Shown: positions 51,617 to 60,881, counted from the stretch's first letter. The stretch is DNA of 64,000 bases from Erwinia persicina (GCF_014838825.1 NZ_JACYMO010000008.1:62001-126000), one strand, 5' to 3'. The notes: generated by a model not told the origin, from the sequence alone. A program made the numbers and translations.

Positions 51617-51665
51617 AAACTATATGTAGGTTTCGGTGGCTATAGTAAACGCTATATGTAGTGTT
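51617..51665 (-). promoter_or_regulatory. Tandem NrdR boxes upstream of nrdDG
   Basis: Two copies of CTATATGTA-centred sequence (51620-51628 and 51652-51660) lie 32 bp apart, three helical turns. They resemble the NrdR consensus ACACWATATATWGTGT; the second extends to TAGTGTT. Their place just before nrdD fits repression of anaerobic ribonucleotide reductase. Confidence 0.85.
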
Positions 51666-51741
51666 TGTGCGGAGAATAATGGTGGTTTTATTGATTTACC
51701 GCATGGAACTTAAGAGTGGAAAATCTTTCCCGCAGCCCCCC

Positions 51742-51846
51742 TCAGATAACGGTTGAACGTTTCAGGCAGAGCAACGCGGCGATAAACAGCGCCAGGGCGC
51801 CGATACATGTGCGGAGTTGTTGATAAACTGCGAAGCAAAATATCAC
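51742..51846 (-). pseudogene. Possible remnant of a membrane protein C-terminus
   Basis: A 34-codon open frame ending in TGA encodes one strongly hydrophobic helix (TCIGALALFIAALLCLKR) followed by a basic residue pair and stop. This is the look of a transporter's last transmembrane segment. The only nearby start is a GTG without a convincing ribosome-binding site, and a stop codon blocks the frame further upstream. It may be a decayed gene end, a short membrane peptide, or chance. Confidence 0.3.
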
Positions 51847-52019
51847 AGGGGATAACAGGGCGTAACCCTCCTGCTTCCTGCTGCCTTTCTGAACGCAGCG
51901 CTATTTTTTGCCGCTCATACGTGCGGTGATGGTTGCATTCAACCCTGAGGAATTACTACTATTGTCGGTTGCTGTGGAGCGAACCCTCTTTTGCTCTGGT
52001 TACTCAGGGATATTGCCCG

Positions 52020-54572
52020 ATGTCGTCCGTCGCTTATAACGAAAAACAGGTCATTCGCTGGCTCGGCTCGCGAACCGTTGCGCGCGCGCGCGATCTGGTC
52101 GCCAGCGTACAGAATGTTCAGTGGCAGAATAACCTGTTAACCGGTGAGGTTCCGGGCCGTAAAGCGGAACCGTTCAGCGTGATGGTGCATTTCAGCCGCC
52201 CTCAGGGCCGCCTGCTTGCCAGCGGTGAGTGCAGCTGTGCGGTAAAGAATAACTGTAAGCACGTTGCGGCGCTGATGCTGGCTAATCTTCAGCCGCGCCA
52301 GCAGGACGTCACGGTGGTGCTCGACACGATCCGCGCGACGCCCGTTCCGGTGCTGCAACTGCAGTCACGGGCCAAATTTATCAGCGGCTACGGCCATTAC
52401 GGCCACCGACAAAAACGCCTCGACTTTGCCTCCGTCAGCTTTGATTACGCCGGGGTCAGCGTGGATGCCGGCAGCCGTGCGGAGAGCTTCAGTGATCGTT
52501 CGGGACTGCGTTATCACGTTCAACGTCATACCGAAGAAGAGCAGTCCTGGCTGGCTCAGATTGACTCGGCCGGGCTGAACGCCATTCCCGCCGGGCATAT
52601 CTACACCCCCGCACCGCTGCCCCCGGCTATTTTTGCCCCGGTAACGCCGCCGCAGTGGCGCGACTTTATTAAAAAAGGCCTGCCGGCGCTGCGCAAACGC
52701 GGCTGGCGCATCAGCATGGATGATGATTTTACCTGGAATGTCTCCGAGGTGGATGCGATAGAAGGGCGCGCGATCCAGGGGGATGATGGCTGGTTCGATC
52801 TGGAGCTGGCGATGAAGATTGGCCGCCGTCGCGTGCGGCTGGAGCCGCTGCTGGCAAAGCTGTTCGAGCATGACCGCCGCTGGACGTCAGGCAATCTTAG
52901 CCTGATCGCAGACGATGAACAGATTGAACTGCGCGATGATAAAAATCAGCGCCTGCTGTTCCGCGCCGCTCAGCTTAAGCCGCTGGTGGGCAATCTGATC
53001 GATCTGTTTGACACCGCGCAGCCGCTCAGGCTGGCAGCTTGGGACATCGGGCGGCTCAGTCAGTCGGACGATCGCAGCCGCTGGATTTTTGACGGTGATA
53101 ATGCCGTTCATCAGCTGGCCGAACGGCTGAGTGGCAACAGCGGCATTCAGGCCATTGCCCCCCCTGCCGGATTGCAGGCGACCCTGCGTGACTATCAGCA
53201 GCAGGGGGTGAACTGGATGCAGTTCCTGCGTCAGCATCAGCTGGCGGGCGTACTGGCCGATGATATGGGGCTGGGAAAAACCATCCAGACGCTGGCGCAT
53301 CTGCTGCTGGAAAAAGAGGCCGGGCGGCTGGATCGTCCGGCGTTAATCGTGGTGCCGACCACCCTGGTGCATAACTGGTGCTGCGAAGCCCGGCGCTTTG
53401 CGCCCGGTCTGCGCGTGCTGGCCCTGACCGGGCCGCAGCGCAAAGATTTTTACGACCAGCTGGAGCAGTACGATGTGGTGATCACCACCTATTCGCTGCT
53501 GTGGCGCGATCAGCCTCAGCTCGTGGCACACTTCTACCATATGCTGATCCTTGATGAAGCGCAGTACGTGAAGAACAGCGCTTCGCGTGCCGCCTCGGTG
53601 ATCCGCACTCTGAAGACGCGCCATCGCCTGTGCCTGACCGGAACACCGCTGGAAAACCATCTTGGCGAGCTGTGGTCGCAGTTTGATTTTCTCCTGCCGG
53701 GCTTCCTGGGCAGCGAGCGCGACTTCACCCAGAACTGGCGTATTCCGGTCGAGCGCAACGGTGACAAAGTACGGCGCGACCTGCTGGCAAAACGCGTGCG
53801 GCCGTTTATGCTGCGCCGCCGCAAGCAGGAAGTCGCCAAAGAGCTGCCGCCGAAAAACACCATTGTCCGCAGCGTACCGCTGGACGGCGCACAGCGGGAT
53901 CTGTACGACCAGGTACGGGAAGCCATGCAGGATCGGGTGCAGCTGGCGATGCAGCAGCAGGGGCCGGGGCGCAGCCATCTTCTGGTGCTGGATGCGTTGC
54001 TGAAATTACGGCAGATCTGCTGCGATCCGCGCCTGATGTCTGACCCGCGTGCCGAACGGGTCAAACAGTCCGCCAAGCTGGCGCTGCTGCGCGAGATGCT
54101 GCATGACCTGCTGGCAGAGGATCGGCGCATTCTGATCTTCTCGCAGTTCACCACCATGCTCGGCATTATCGCGGAAGAGTTACAGAAAGCACGTATTCCC
54201 TACGTGATGCTGACCGGCAGTACGCGCGATCGCAACGAACCCGTGCGCCGTTTTCAGGAGGGAGAGGTGCCAGTGTTTCTGATCAGCCTGAAGGCCGGGG
54301 GCGTCGGTCTGAACCTGACGGCGGCAGACACCGTGATCCACTACGATCCCTGGTGGAACCCGGCGGCAGAAAATCAGGCCACCGATCGGGCTTACCGGCT
54401 CGGGCAGGATAAACCGGTGTTTGTCTACAAGCTGATTGCCGCCAACACCATTGAAGAGAAGATCGTCGCCATGCAGCAGCAAAAAGCCGATCTGGCCGGT
54501 GAGATCCTGGATGATGAACTGAGCGAACCGGCCCAGTTCAGCCCGGACGATCTTACTGCGCTGTTTTCGTAA
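52020..54572 (+). CDS. SNF2-family helicase with SWIM zinc finger
   Basis: This is a Swi2/Snf2-type ATPase of about 850 residues. The N-terminal SWIM zinc finger is complete (CSCAVKNNCKHVAALML, about residues 70-86). A linker of about 300 residues follows, then the helicase core: LRDYQQQGVNWM, Walker A ADDMGLGKTIQ, DEAQ box (LILDEAQYVKN), TGTPLENHLGELWSQFDFL, and the C-lobe IFSQFT, SLKAGGVGLNLTAADTVIH and DRAYRLGQ. Such proteins translocate on double-stranded DNA. The cellular role is unknown, and it has no E. coli K-12 counterpart at this place. The start at 52020 is uncertain; a TTG at 51933 is in frame. Confidence 0.88.
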   Translation: MSSVAYNEKQVIRWLGSRTVARARDLVASVQNVQWQNNLLTGEVPGRKAEPFSVMVHFSRPQGRLLASGECSCAVKNNCKHVAALMLANLQPRQQDVTVVLDTIRATPVPVLQLQSRAKFISGYGHYGHRQKRLDFASVSFDYAGVSVDAGSRAESFSDRSGLRYHVQRHTEEEQSWLAQIDSAGLNAIPAGHIYTPAPLPPAIFAPVTPPQWRDFIKKGLPALRKRGWRISMDDDFTWNVSEVDAIEGRAIQGDDGWFDLELAMKIGRRRVRLEPLLAKLFEHDRRWTSGNLSLIADDEQIELRDDKNQRLLFRAAQLKPLVGNLIDLFDTAQPLRLAAWDIGRLSQSDDRSRWIFDGDNAVHQLAERLSGNSGIQAIAPPAGLQATLRDYQQQGVNWMQFLRQHQLAGVLADDMGLGKTIQTLAHLLLEKEAGRLDRPALIVVPTTLVHNWCCEARRFAPGLRVLALTGPQRKDFYDQLEQYDVVITTYSLLWRDQPQLVAHFYHMLILDEAQYVKNSASRAASVIRTLKTRHRLCLTGTPLENHLGELWSQFDFLLPGFLGSERDFTQNWRIPVERNGDKVRRDLLAKRVRPFMLRRRKQEVAKELPPKNTIVRSVPLDGAQRDLYDQVREAMQDRVQLAMQQQGPGRSHLLVLDALLKLRQICCDPRLMSDPRAERVKQSAKLALLREMLHDLLAEDRRILIFSQFTTMLGIIAEELQKARIPYVMLTGSTRDRNEPVRRFQEGEVPVFLISLKAGGVGLNLTAADTVIHYDPWWNPAAENQATDRAYRLGQDKPVFVYKLIAANTIEEKIVAMQQQKADLAGEILDDELSEPAQFSPDDLTALFS

Positions 54573-54608
54573 CCAGGATGCGGGCCGGCCGGAACAAACG
54601 ATCGGTCC

Positions 54609-56273
54609 CTACCGCAGGGTGTTCTGATACCACCACACCGCCTCCCAGGGACGCAGCATCACTTCACCCGGCGTGACGTGCGTATCCGGATAGTTGCTGA
54701 TTAACACTTCCCAGTGGCCGCTATAAGCCGGGGGATGCCAGACCTGCGTTTCACCACTGAAGTTGGTCGCCACCACCAGCGTTTCCCCCGCTATCCGGCG
54801 GCAGTAACACCACAGGCGCGGATGGTCGGGCAGCAGGTCAAGGTAGTCCCCGTGGGTCAGGATGTCGTAGTGTTTACGCAGCGCGATCAGCTTTTGATAG
54901 CAGTAAAAGACGGAGTCCGGGTCTGCCAGCGCGGCGGCCGCATTCACGGTGCTCACATTGTCGCCCATGCCGATCCACGGTGTGCCCTGGGTAAATCCGC
55001 CGTTCTCACTGTCGTCCCACTGCATCGGCGTGCGGCCGTTATCGCGGGATTTACTGGCGAGGATCGCCAGCAGGTTATCGCTGTCGCGGCCCTGAGAACG
55101 CAGCTCCGCGTACATGTTGTGACTTTCAATATCGCGGTAATCGATAATGCGGGTGAAGTGCGGATTGGTCATTCCCAGCTCTTCCCCCTGGAATATATAG
55201 GGGGTGCCCTGCATGCCGTGCAGGGCCAGGGCCAGCAGCTTGGCGGATTCGACCCGATAGTTAAACTCATCCCCCCAGCGCGACACAACCCGTGGCTGGT
55301 CATGATTACACCAGAACAGCGCATTCCACGCCTGGTTGTGCATCCCCTGCTGCCAGTGGGTAAATATCTCCTTCAGTGCCACCAGATTGAGCGGCGTCAG
55401 CGTCCACTTCTGGCCCTGATAAAAATCGACCTCCACATGATCGAAGCTGAACACCATCGACAGCTCCTCGCCACTCAGCGCCCCGTAACGCTGGCAGTGC
55501 TCCAGCGTGGCGGAGGACATTTCGCCTACGGTCACCAGCTGACGCGGAATAAACACTTCGCGGCTCATCTCCCGCATAAATTCGTGAATACGCGGACCAT
55601 CGGTATACAGCCGCAGACCATCCCCTCCCGGATCATCGGCAAAATCCTGCTGCTTGGACACCAGGTTGATCACATCCAGGCGCAGGCCGTCGATGCCCCG
55701 GTCGGCCCAGAAATTGACCACCTGCTTCAGCTCGGCGCGGACACTGTCATTTTCCCAGTTCAGCTCGGCCTGCTCCGGTGCCCACAGATGCATATAGTAC
55801 TGACTGCTTTCCGGGTGCCAGCGCCAGGCGCTGCCGCCAAACTTGGACATCCAGTTATTCGGCAGCTGGCCGGGAGCGCCGTCGCGCCAGATATAGTAAG
55901 CGCGATAGGGGCTGTCGCGATCCAGCGCCTCATGGAACCAGTGATGCTGAGTAGAGGTATGGTTAAACACCATATCCAGAATAATGCGCATCCCGCGCCG
56001 GTGGGTTTCCTCCACCAGATTATCGAAATCATTGAGGGTGCCAAACTGCGGATCGATGGCGGTGTAATTGGCCACGTCATAGCCGTTATCGACCTGCGGA
56101 GAAAGATAAAATGGCGTCAGCCAGATGGCATCAACGCCCAGCGTTTGCAGATAGTCCAGCCGCTGGATTACGCCGGGCAGATCGCCAGTACCGCTGCCGG
56201 TGGTGTCCTGAAAACTCTTGGGATAGATCTGATAAATCACGCCGTTCTGCCACCAGGGTGGAGTATTTGTCAT
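54609..56273 (-). CDS. treC: TreC, trehalose-6-phosphate hydrolase
   Basis: TreC splits trehalose 6-phosphate to glucose and glucose 6-phosphate. The 554-residue GH13 enzyme has the family start PWWQNGVIYQIYPKSFQDTT, the nucleophile Asp in DGLRLDVINLVSK (near residue 200), the acid Glu in TVGEMSS and the third Asp in WCNHDQPRVVSRW. In E. coli it follows treB in an operon, but here its upstream neighbour is a divergent hexosaminidase gene and treB is not in the window. Confidence 0.95.
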   Translation of the reverse strand: MTNTPPWWQNGVIYQIYPKSFQDTTGSGTGDLPGVIQRLDYLQTLGVDAIWLTPFYLSPQVDNGYDVANYTAIDPQFGTLNDFDNLVEETHRRGMRIILDMVFNHTSTQHHWFHEALDRDSPYRAYYIWRDGAPGQLPNNWMSKFGGSAWRWHPESSQYYMHLWAPEQAELNWENDSVRAELKQVVNFWADRGIDGLRLDVINLVSKQQDFADDPGGDGLRLYTDGPRIHEFMREMSREVFIPRQLVTVGEMSSATLEHCQRYGALSGEELSMVFSFDHVEVDFYQGQKWTLTPLNLVALKEIFTHWQQGMHNQAWNALFWCNHDQPRVVSRWGDEFNYRVESAKLLALALHGMQGTPYIFQGEELGMTNPHFTRIIDYRDIESHNMYAELRSQGRDSDNLLAILASKSRDNGRTPMQWDDSENGGFTQGTPWIGMGDNVSTVNAAAALADPDSVFYCYQKLIALRKHYDILTHGDYLDLLPDHPRLWCYCRRIAGETLVVATNFSGETQVWHPPAYSGHWEVLISNYPDTHVTPGEVMLRPWEAVWWYQNTLR

Positions 56274-56474
56274 TGCTGAATCCTGATATCCAGTGGGTTG
56301 CTGAGAGCGTTATTCCCTAAGATTAGCCACAGAGAGCCAATTCCGCATAGTGTGTACCGATTTATGACATCAACGGGAGTAAATGTCGCGCAGAGACCGC
56401 TTTCGTCATGTGTAACTTGATGTGACAAGCGAATTATGTTTTAAGAGTGCATCACAAAAAAAGGATGCCCTGAT

Positions 56475-58847
56475 ATGCCACGGTCACTGCGCTGCCTGCT
56501 GCTCGCCTGTTCCCTGATGCTGCCGTTATCGCTTTCTGCCAGTCCGGCAGGTGCGTTGCCGCTGATGCCGTGGCCGCAGCAGGTGGAACTGCCGCAAGGA
56601 GGAGGCCGGCTGACGCTGACCACGCCGCTGGCGATCCAGGTGCAGGGTGACAGCCTGCGTGAGGCGCTGCCGCGCTGGCAGAAACGGCTGGCCCGGCAGA
56701 CGGGAAGTCCGGTGCTGCCGACCTCCGCCAGCGCCACGCCTCTGCAGATCCGCATCGCCCGGCCGGTTGCGGCAATCCCCCAGCCGGACAGCGATGAACA
56801 CTACCGGCTGGTGGTCAGCGCCGACGGCATCGTGCTTGAGGCCGCTACCCGTTTTGGCGCAATGCGCGGCATGGAAACGCTGCTGCAGCTGGTTCACAAC
56901 GGCACCGTTCCCCTGGTCACCATTAACGACGCTCCGCGCTTTCCCTGGCGTGGCATCCTGATCGACTCTGCCCGCCACTTTTTACCCATTGACACCCTTA
57001 AGCGCCAGATTGACGGTATCGCGGCGGCGAAAATGAACGTCTTTCACTGGCACCTGACCGATGACCAGGGCTGGCGCTTTGCCTCGACCCACTATCCCCA
57101 GTTGCAGGAGAAAGCCAGCGACGGTCTGTGGTACAGCCAGCAGCAGATGCGCGAGATCGTCAGCTATGCGGCCAGCCGGGGCGTGCGCGTTGTGCCGGAG
57201 ATCGACTTCCCCGGCCACGCCTCTGCGCTGGCGGTGGCGATGCCCGAGCTGATGTCGGCCCCGGGGCCATATCAGATGGAGCGCGGCTGGGGGGTGTTCA
57301 AACCGCTGCTCGACCCGACCCGCGAACAGGTTTATCAGTTTATTGATACGCTGGTGGGGGAGGTGGCGGCGATTTTCCCGGATCCGTACCTGCATATTGG
57401 CGGGGATGAAGTTGATGCCAGCCAGTGGAACGCGTCGGCGTCGATCCGGGAGTTTATGCAGCAGAAAGGGCTAAAGGACAGCCACGCGCTGCAGGCGTAC
57501 TTTAATCAGCGCGTGGAGGCGATCCTGGAAAAACACCAGCGGCGCATGGCTGGCTGGGATGAGATCTATCACCCCGATCTGCCGCGCAGCATCCTGATCC
57601 AGTCCTGGCGCGGCCAGGATGCGCTGGGCGAAGCGGCAAAGAATAACTACCGCAGCATCCTCTCTACCGGTTTCTACCTCGATCAGGCGCAGCCTGCCGC
57701 TTTTCACTACCGCAACGAAGTCTGGCCGCAGGGGCTGAACGATGCCGACCGTATCGGCGAGGGGGAGGTGGCTCAGAGCTGGCAGTTTACGCTGCCCCGG
57801 CTGAAGGGCAATCCGCTGAAAGGTAGCGTAACGCTGATTGACGGGCGGGGAGGATGGCGTGGTTTTATCGACTTCGACGGGCGTTCACGCCGCATGGTGC
57901 GCGAGATCCGCTGGCTCTCTCCCACCCAGTTTACCTTCCGCGTTGACAGCTGGATGGGGGAGCTGCGTCCGGTGCTGACCCTGGCCGGCGACACGATGAG
58001 CGGCTACTGGCGCATTGGTAACGTGCGTTATCCAACGGTGGGCAGCCGGCTGGCACAGACCCCGGCGGGGATCCGGCCTGCACTACCGGATGACGCGCAG
58101 CTGCACAACAATCTGCTGGGCGGGGAAGCGGCGCTGTGGAGTGAAATGGTTGATGAGAACGTGATTGATGTGCGGCTGTGGCCCCGGGCATTTGTGGTGG
58201 CCGAGCGGCTGTGGTCGGCCTCGGACGTCACTGACGAGCAGAACATGTATCAGCGCCTGGCGGCGGTAGACAGCTGGTCAGCGGTTTCGGTGGGGTTGCA
58301 GCAGCACGCAGAAACACAGCTGCAGATGATGCGCCTGGCCAACAGCAGCGACACGGTTGCGCTGCAAATCTTTGCCCAGGCGCTGGAGCCGGCGCAGTTT
58401 TACACCCGCCAGCATCTGAAATACCAGGCCGGGCATTACACCCAGGCCGAACCGCTCAACCGGCTGGCGGATGTGTTGCCCAGCGAGAGCAACAACGTGC
58501 GTGAACTGGATCGTCAGGTAGACGCACTGATTGCCAATCGGGGGAAACGCCTGGCGGCGCTGGCCATCCGGCGTCAGCTTGAGCAGTGGCGGCAGAATAT
58601 TCCCCAGGTCGCTCCGGTGCTGGCACAAAGTCCCCAGCTGCGGCCGCTGATGCCGGTTGCCGAACAGGTTGAGGAGATCAGTCAGATGGGCCTGTCGCTA
58701 CTGGAGGCGATAGAACAGGATCGCACGTTTGGCGCACGCGAAGTGGCCAGAATGCATCAGCGCCTGGATCAGGCGGCGCTGACCCAGGATGAAGTGGTGA
58801 TCGCGCTGGTCTATCCAATCGAAAAGCTGTTACGTTACGGAAAATAG
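56475..58847 (+). CDS. Exported GH20 beta-N-acetylhexosaminidase
   Basis: This is a 790-residue glycoside hydrolase family 20 enzyme that releases terminal N-acetylhexosamines, for example from chitin fragments or glycoconjugates. It has a Sec signal peptide (about residues 1-22), a GH20b N-terminal domain (to about 165) and the catalytic barrel. Key sites are the substrate region HWHLTDDQGWR, the Asp-Glu pair in LHIGGDEVDASQW (near residue 307) and WGEAALWSEMV-like sequence (GGEAALWSEMVDEN). It is divergent from treC and ends at a bidirectional terminator. It resembles the exported chitobiase family; the exact substrate is inferred. Confidence 0.92.
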   Translation: MPRSLRCLLLACSLMLPLSLSASPAGALPLMPWPQQVELPQGGGRLTLTTPLAIQVQGDSLREALPRWQKRLARQTGSPVLPTSASATPLQIRIARPVAAIPQPDSDEHYRLVVSADGIVLEAATRFGAMRGMETLLQLVHNGTVPLVTINDAPRFPWRGILIDSARHFLPIDTLKRQIDGIAAAKMNVFHWHLTDDQGWRFASTHYPQLQEKASDGLWYSQQQMREIVSYAASRGVRVVPEIDFPGHASALAVAMPELMSAPGPYQMERGWGVFKPLLDPTREQVYQFIDTLVGEVAAIFPDPYLHIGGDEVDASQWNASASIREFMQQKGLKDSHALQAYFNQRVEAILEKHQRRMAGWDEIYHPDLPRSILIQSWRGQDALGEAAKNNYRSILSTGFYLDQAQPAAFHYRNEVWPQGLNDADRIGEGEVAQSWQFTLPRLKGNPLKGSVTLIDGRGGWRGFIDFDGRSRRMVREIRWLSPTQFTFRVDSWMGELRPVLTLAGDTMSGYWRIGNVRYPTVGSRLAQTPAGIRPALPDDAQLHNNLLGGEAALWSEMVDENVIDVRLWPRAFVVAERLWSASDVTDEQNMYQRLAAVDSWSAVSVGLQQHAETQLQMMRLANSSDTVALQIFAQALEPAQFYTRQHLKYQAGHYTQAEPLNRLADVLPSESNNVRELDRQVDALIANRGKRLAALAIRRQLEQWRQNIPQVAPVLAQSPQLRPLMPVAEQVEEISQMGLSLLEAIEQDRTFGAREVARMHQRLDQAALTQDEVVIALVYPIEKLLRYGK

Positions 58848-58850
58848 CCA

Positions 58851-58877
58851 GGAAGGGGCGATCGCCCCTTCCTGTCG
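58851..58877. terminator. Bidirectional terminator of GH20 gene and ridA
   Basis: The palindrome AGGAAGGGGCGATCGCCCCTTCCT lies four bases after the hexosaminidase stop and nine before the convergent ridA stop. It is fully symmetric; flanking T-runs are short. Confidence 0.75.
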
Positions 58878-58885
58878 CGCGTCGG

Positions 58886-59272
58886 TTAACGACGAACGGC
58901 AATCGCCTCGATTTCAATCTTCACATCTTTCGGCAGACGCGCCACTTCCACACACGAACGCGCCGGGAAGGCGGCCTGGTGTTCGGTGAAGAACGCTTCA
59001 TAGGTGGCGTTCACCGTGGCGAAGTCGTTCAGATCCTTCACAAAAACCGTGGTCTTGACGATGTCACCCACTTTCAGGCCTGCAGCTTCAACAATGGCCT
59101 GCACGTTCTCCAGCGACTGGCGTGCCTGAGCGGCGATATCTTCTGCCACTGCGCCGGTTTTCGGATCAACCGGGATCTGGCCTGAAGTGATGATCATGCT
59201 GCCAAGATCGACCCCCTGAACGTAAGGACCGATAGCCGCTGGCGCGTTTTCCGTACTGATTTCGCGAGACAT
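58886..59272 (-). CDS. ridA: RidA, enamine/imine deaminase
   Basis: RidA hydrolyses reactive enamine and imine intermediates such as those made by threonine dehydratase, protecting PLP enzymes. The 128-residue YjgF/YER057c/UK114 protein has the conserved arginine in FPARSCVEVARLPKDVKIEIEA and the signature ending. It lies 73 bp downstream of pyrI on the same strand, the E. coli order. Confidence 0.97.
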   Translation of the reverse strand: MSREISTENAPAAIGPYVQGVDLGSMIITSGQIPVDPKTGAVAEDIAAQARQSLENVQAIVEAAGLKVGDIVKTTVFVKDLNDFATVNATYEAFFTEHQAAFPARSCVEVARLPKDVKIEIEAIAVRR

Positions 59273-59335
59273 AATTTCTCCTGAATGTGTCTGATAAGAG
59301 GGGACAGCCCATCCTGCCCACCGGGGCGGCGAAAT

Positions 59336-59357
59336 GCAAACGGCTTTAGCCGTTTGC
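59336..59357 (-). terminator. Hairpin spanning the pyrI stop codon
   Basis: A 10-bp perfect stem (GCAAACGGCT / AGCCGTTTGC) with a two-base loop has the pyrI TAA in its apex. On the minus strand it is followed by ATTTCG. It could be a weak terminator or an RNA-stabilising end for pyrBI mRNA. Confidence 0.5.
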
Positions 59358-59810
59358 CATCACCACATAGTGCGCGAACTCTTTCTCGCAGTATTTGCAT
59401 TTCAGGTGCAGTTCATCCTGGCGCTGCTTCACCGCAAAGCTGGAGAACACGGGTTCCGTCCGGCTAATGCAGTTGCTGTTCGGGCAGGTGAGCACGCGGT
59501 CAATACGATCCGGCAGCGTCGGGGCAATCTTCGCCACCACGTTGTAATCATCAATGCGGTTGACCGTGGCGTGCGGGGCATAGACCGCCAGCTGGTTGAT
59601 CTGGTCATCGGTCAGGAAGGTGTTTTCGATCTTGATCAAATCCTTACGTCCCAGCTCACCGGAGGGCAGGTTCAGGCCGATGGTAATACGCTGGTCGGTT
59701 TCCGTCAGGCGGAACAGGGACAGCAGCTTAAAGCCCACCTGCGCCGGGATATGGTCAATCACCGTGCCGCGCTTGATCGCCTCAACCTGTAATTTATTAT
59801 CTTGCGTCAT
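59346..59810 (-). CDS. pyrI: PyrI, aspartate carbamoyltransferase regulatory chain
   Basis: PyrI is the regulatory subunit of aspartate transcarbamoylase and binds ATP, CTP and UTP. The 154-residue protein has the N-terminal nucleotide domain ([20 protein letters not shown]) and the C-terminal zinc domain with four cysteines (CPNSNC and CKYC). It follows pyrB by 12 bp. Confidence 0.97.
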   Translation of the reverse strand: MTQDNKLQVEAIKRGTVIDHIPAQVGFKLLSLFRLTETDQRITIGLNLPSGELGRKDLIKIENTFLTDDQINQLAVYAPHATVNRIDDYNVVAKIAPTLPDRIDRVLTCPNSNCISRTEPVFSSFAVKQRQDELHLKCKYCEKEFAHYVVMANG

Positions 59811-59822
59811 GTGCTTATCCCC

Positions 59823-60758
59823 TTACAGAACCGGTTCGCTGTTCAGTACCAGCGCCAGAAGCGCCTGGCGTGCGTAAATACCATTGCCAGCCTGCTGGAA
59901 ATACCAGGCGTGCGGCGTGCGGTCAACGTCAGTGTCAATTTCGTCAATGCGCGGCAGCGGATGCAGAACTTTCATGTTCTCACGTGCGCCCGCGAGGTCG
60001 GCAGCGCGCAGAATAAACTGGGCTTTGACGTTGGCGTATTCCGACGGGTCGAGGCGCTCTTTCTGCACGCGGGTCATATACAGAATGTCCACCTGCGGCA
60101 CCACTTCTTCAATGCTGTCGTGGCGCGTCCAGACAATGCCTTTTTCGTCGAGCATGTCGGTAATGTAGGCTGGCATCGCCAGCGCATCCGGTGCGATAAA
60201 GTAGAAGCGGTTGCCCTCGAACTTCGCCAGCGCCTGGGTCAGAGAATGCACGGTACGGCCATATTTCAGGTCCCCGACCATCGCCACGCTGAGGTTGCTC
60301 AGGCGGCCCTGGGTTTCCTGCAGGGTAAACAGATCAAGCAGCGTCTGGGTCGGGTGCTGGTTAGCGCCGTCGCCCGCGTTCAGCACCGGTACGCCGTTGG
60401 AAAACTCAGTGGCTAGGCGGGCAGCGCCCTCCTGCGGATGACGCATCACAATCGCGTCCACATACGTGCCGATCACCGAGATAGTATCGGCCAGGGTTTC
60501 GCCTTTCTTCCCCAGCGAGGTATTACCGCCATCGGCAAAGCCGACCACCGACGCGCCCAGACGGTGCATCGCCGTTTCAAAAGAGAGGCGGGTACGGGTG
60601 GAGGCTTCAAAGAAGCAGCTGGCAATCACGTTATGTTTCAGCAGCTCGGGCTGTGGGTTAGCTTTCAGGCTGGCTGCGGTACGCAACACCAGTTCCAGCT
60701 CGTCACGGTTGAGATCGTTAATCGAAATAATGTGTTTTTTATACAGGGGGTTAGCCAT
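59823..60758 (-). CDS. pyrB: PyrB, aspartate carbamoyltransferase catalytic chain
   Basis: PyrB condenses carbamoyl phosphate and aspartate, the first committed step of pyrimidine synthesis. The 311-residue protein matches E. coli length, with the carbamoyl-phosphate motif [20 protein letters not shown] (about residues 49-68) and [11 protein letters not shown]. The ATG at 60758 has AAGGAG upstream; a GTG six bases earlier overlaps that site. It lies downstream of a pyrL leader and attenuator. Confidence 0.98.
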   Translation of the reverse strand: MANPLYKKHIISINDLNRDELELVLRTAASLKANPQPELLKHNVIASCFFEASTRTRLSFETAMHRLGASVVGFADGGNTSLGKKGETLADTISVIGTYVDAIVMRHPQEGAARLATEFSNGVPVLNAGDGANQHPTQTLLDLFTLQETQGRLSNLSVAMVGDLKYGRTVHSLTQALAKFEGNRFYFIAPDALAMPAYITDMLDEKGIVWTRHDSIEEVVPQVDILYMTRVQKERLDPSEYANVKAQFILRAADLAGARENMKVLHPLPRIDEIDTDVDRTPHAWYFQQAGNGIYARQALLALVLNSEPVL

Positions 60759-60848
60759 TTCCACTCCTTTTGCGGGTCATCAATCCCGGTGCAGCGCGGT
60801 GGGGCGGCCTCAGGACGGCGACAGAGCAACGTTTCAGCATTGAAATGC

Positions 60849-60880
60849 GGGCAAAAAAAAGCCCCTCATTGAGGGGCTTT
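60849..60880 (-). terminator. pyrBI attenuator
   Basis: On the minus strand the stem AAAGCCCCTC / GAGGGGCTTT with an AAT loop and an eight-T tail lies just after the pyrL stop and 91 bp before pyrB. In E. coli, close coupling of ribosome and polymerase at low UTP prevents this terminator from forming. Confidence 0.92.
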
Positions 60881-60881
60881 C

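Larger units (their letters stand above)
51596..52019. other. nrdD-helicase divergent intergenic region
   Basis: This 424-bp gap holds the two NrdR boxes next to nrdD and a possible membrane-protein remnant (51742-51846, minus). The helicase promoter region lies around 51850-52010. An upstream in-frame TTG at 51933 could extend the helicase, but has no clear ribosome-binding site. Confidence 0.5.

Noticed and set aside
54714-56279. 521-codon open frame antisense to treC
   Set aside because: treC is intact with all catalytic residues; the antisense product has the same shadow composition and no ribosome-binding site.
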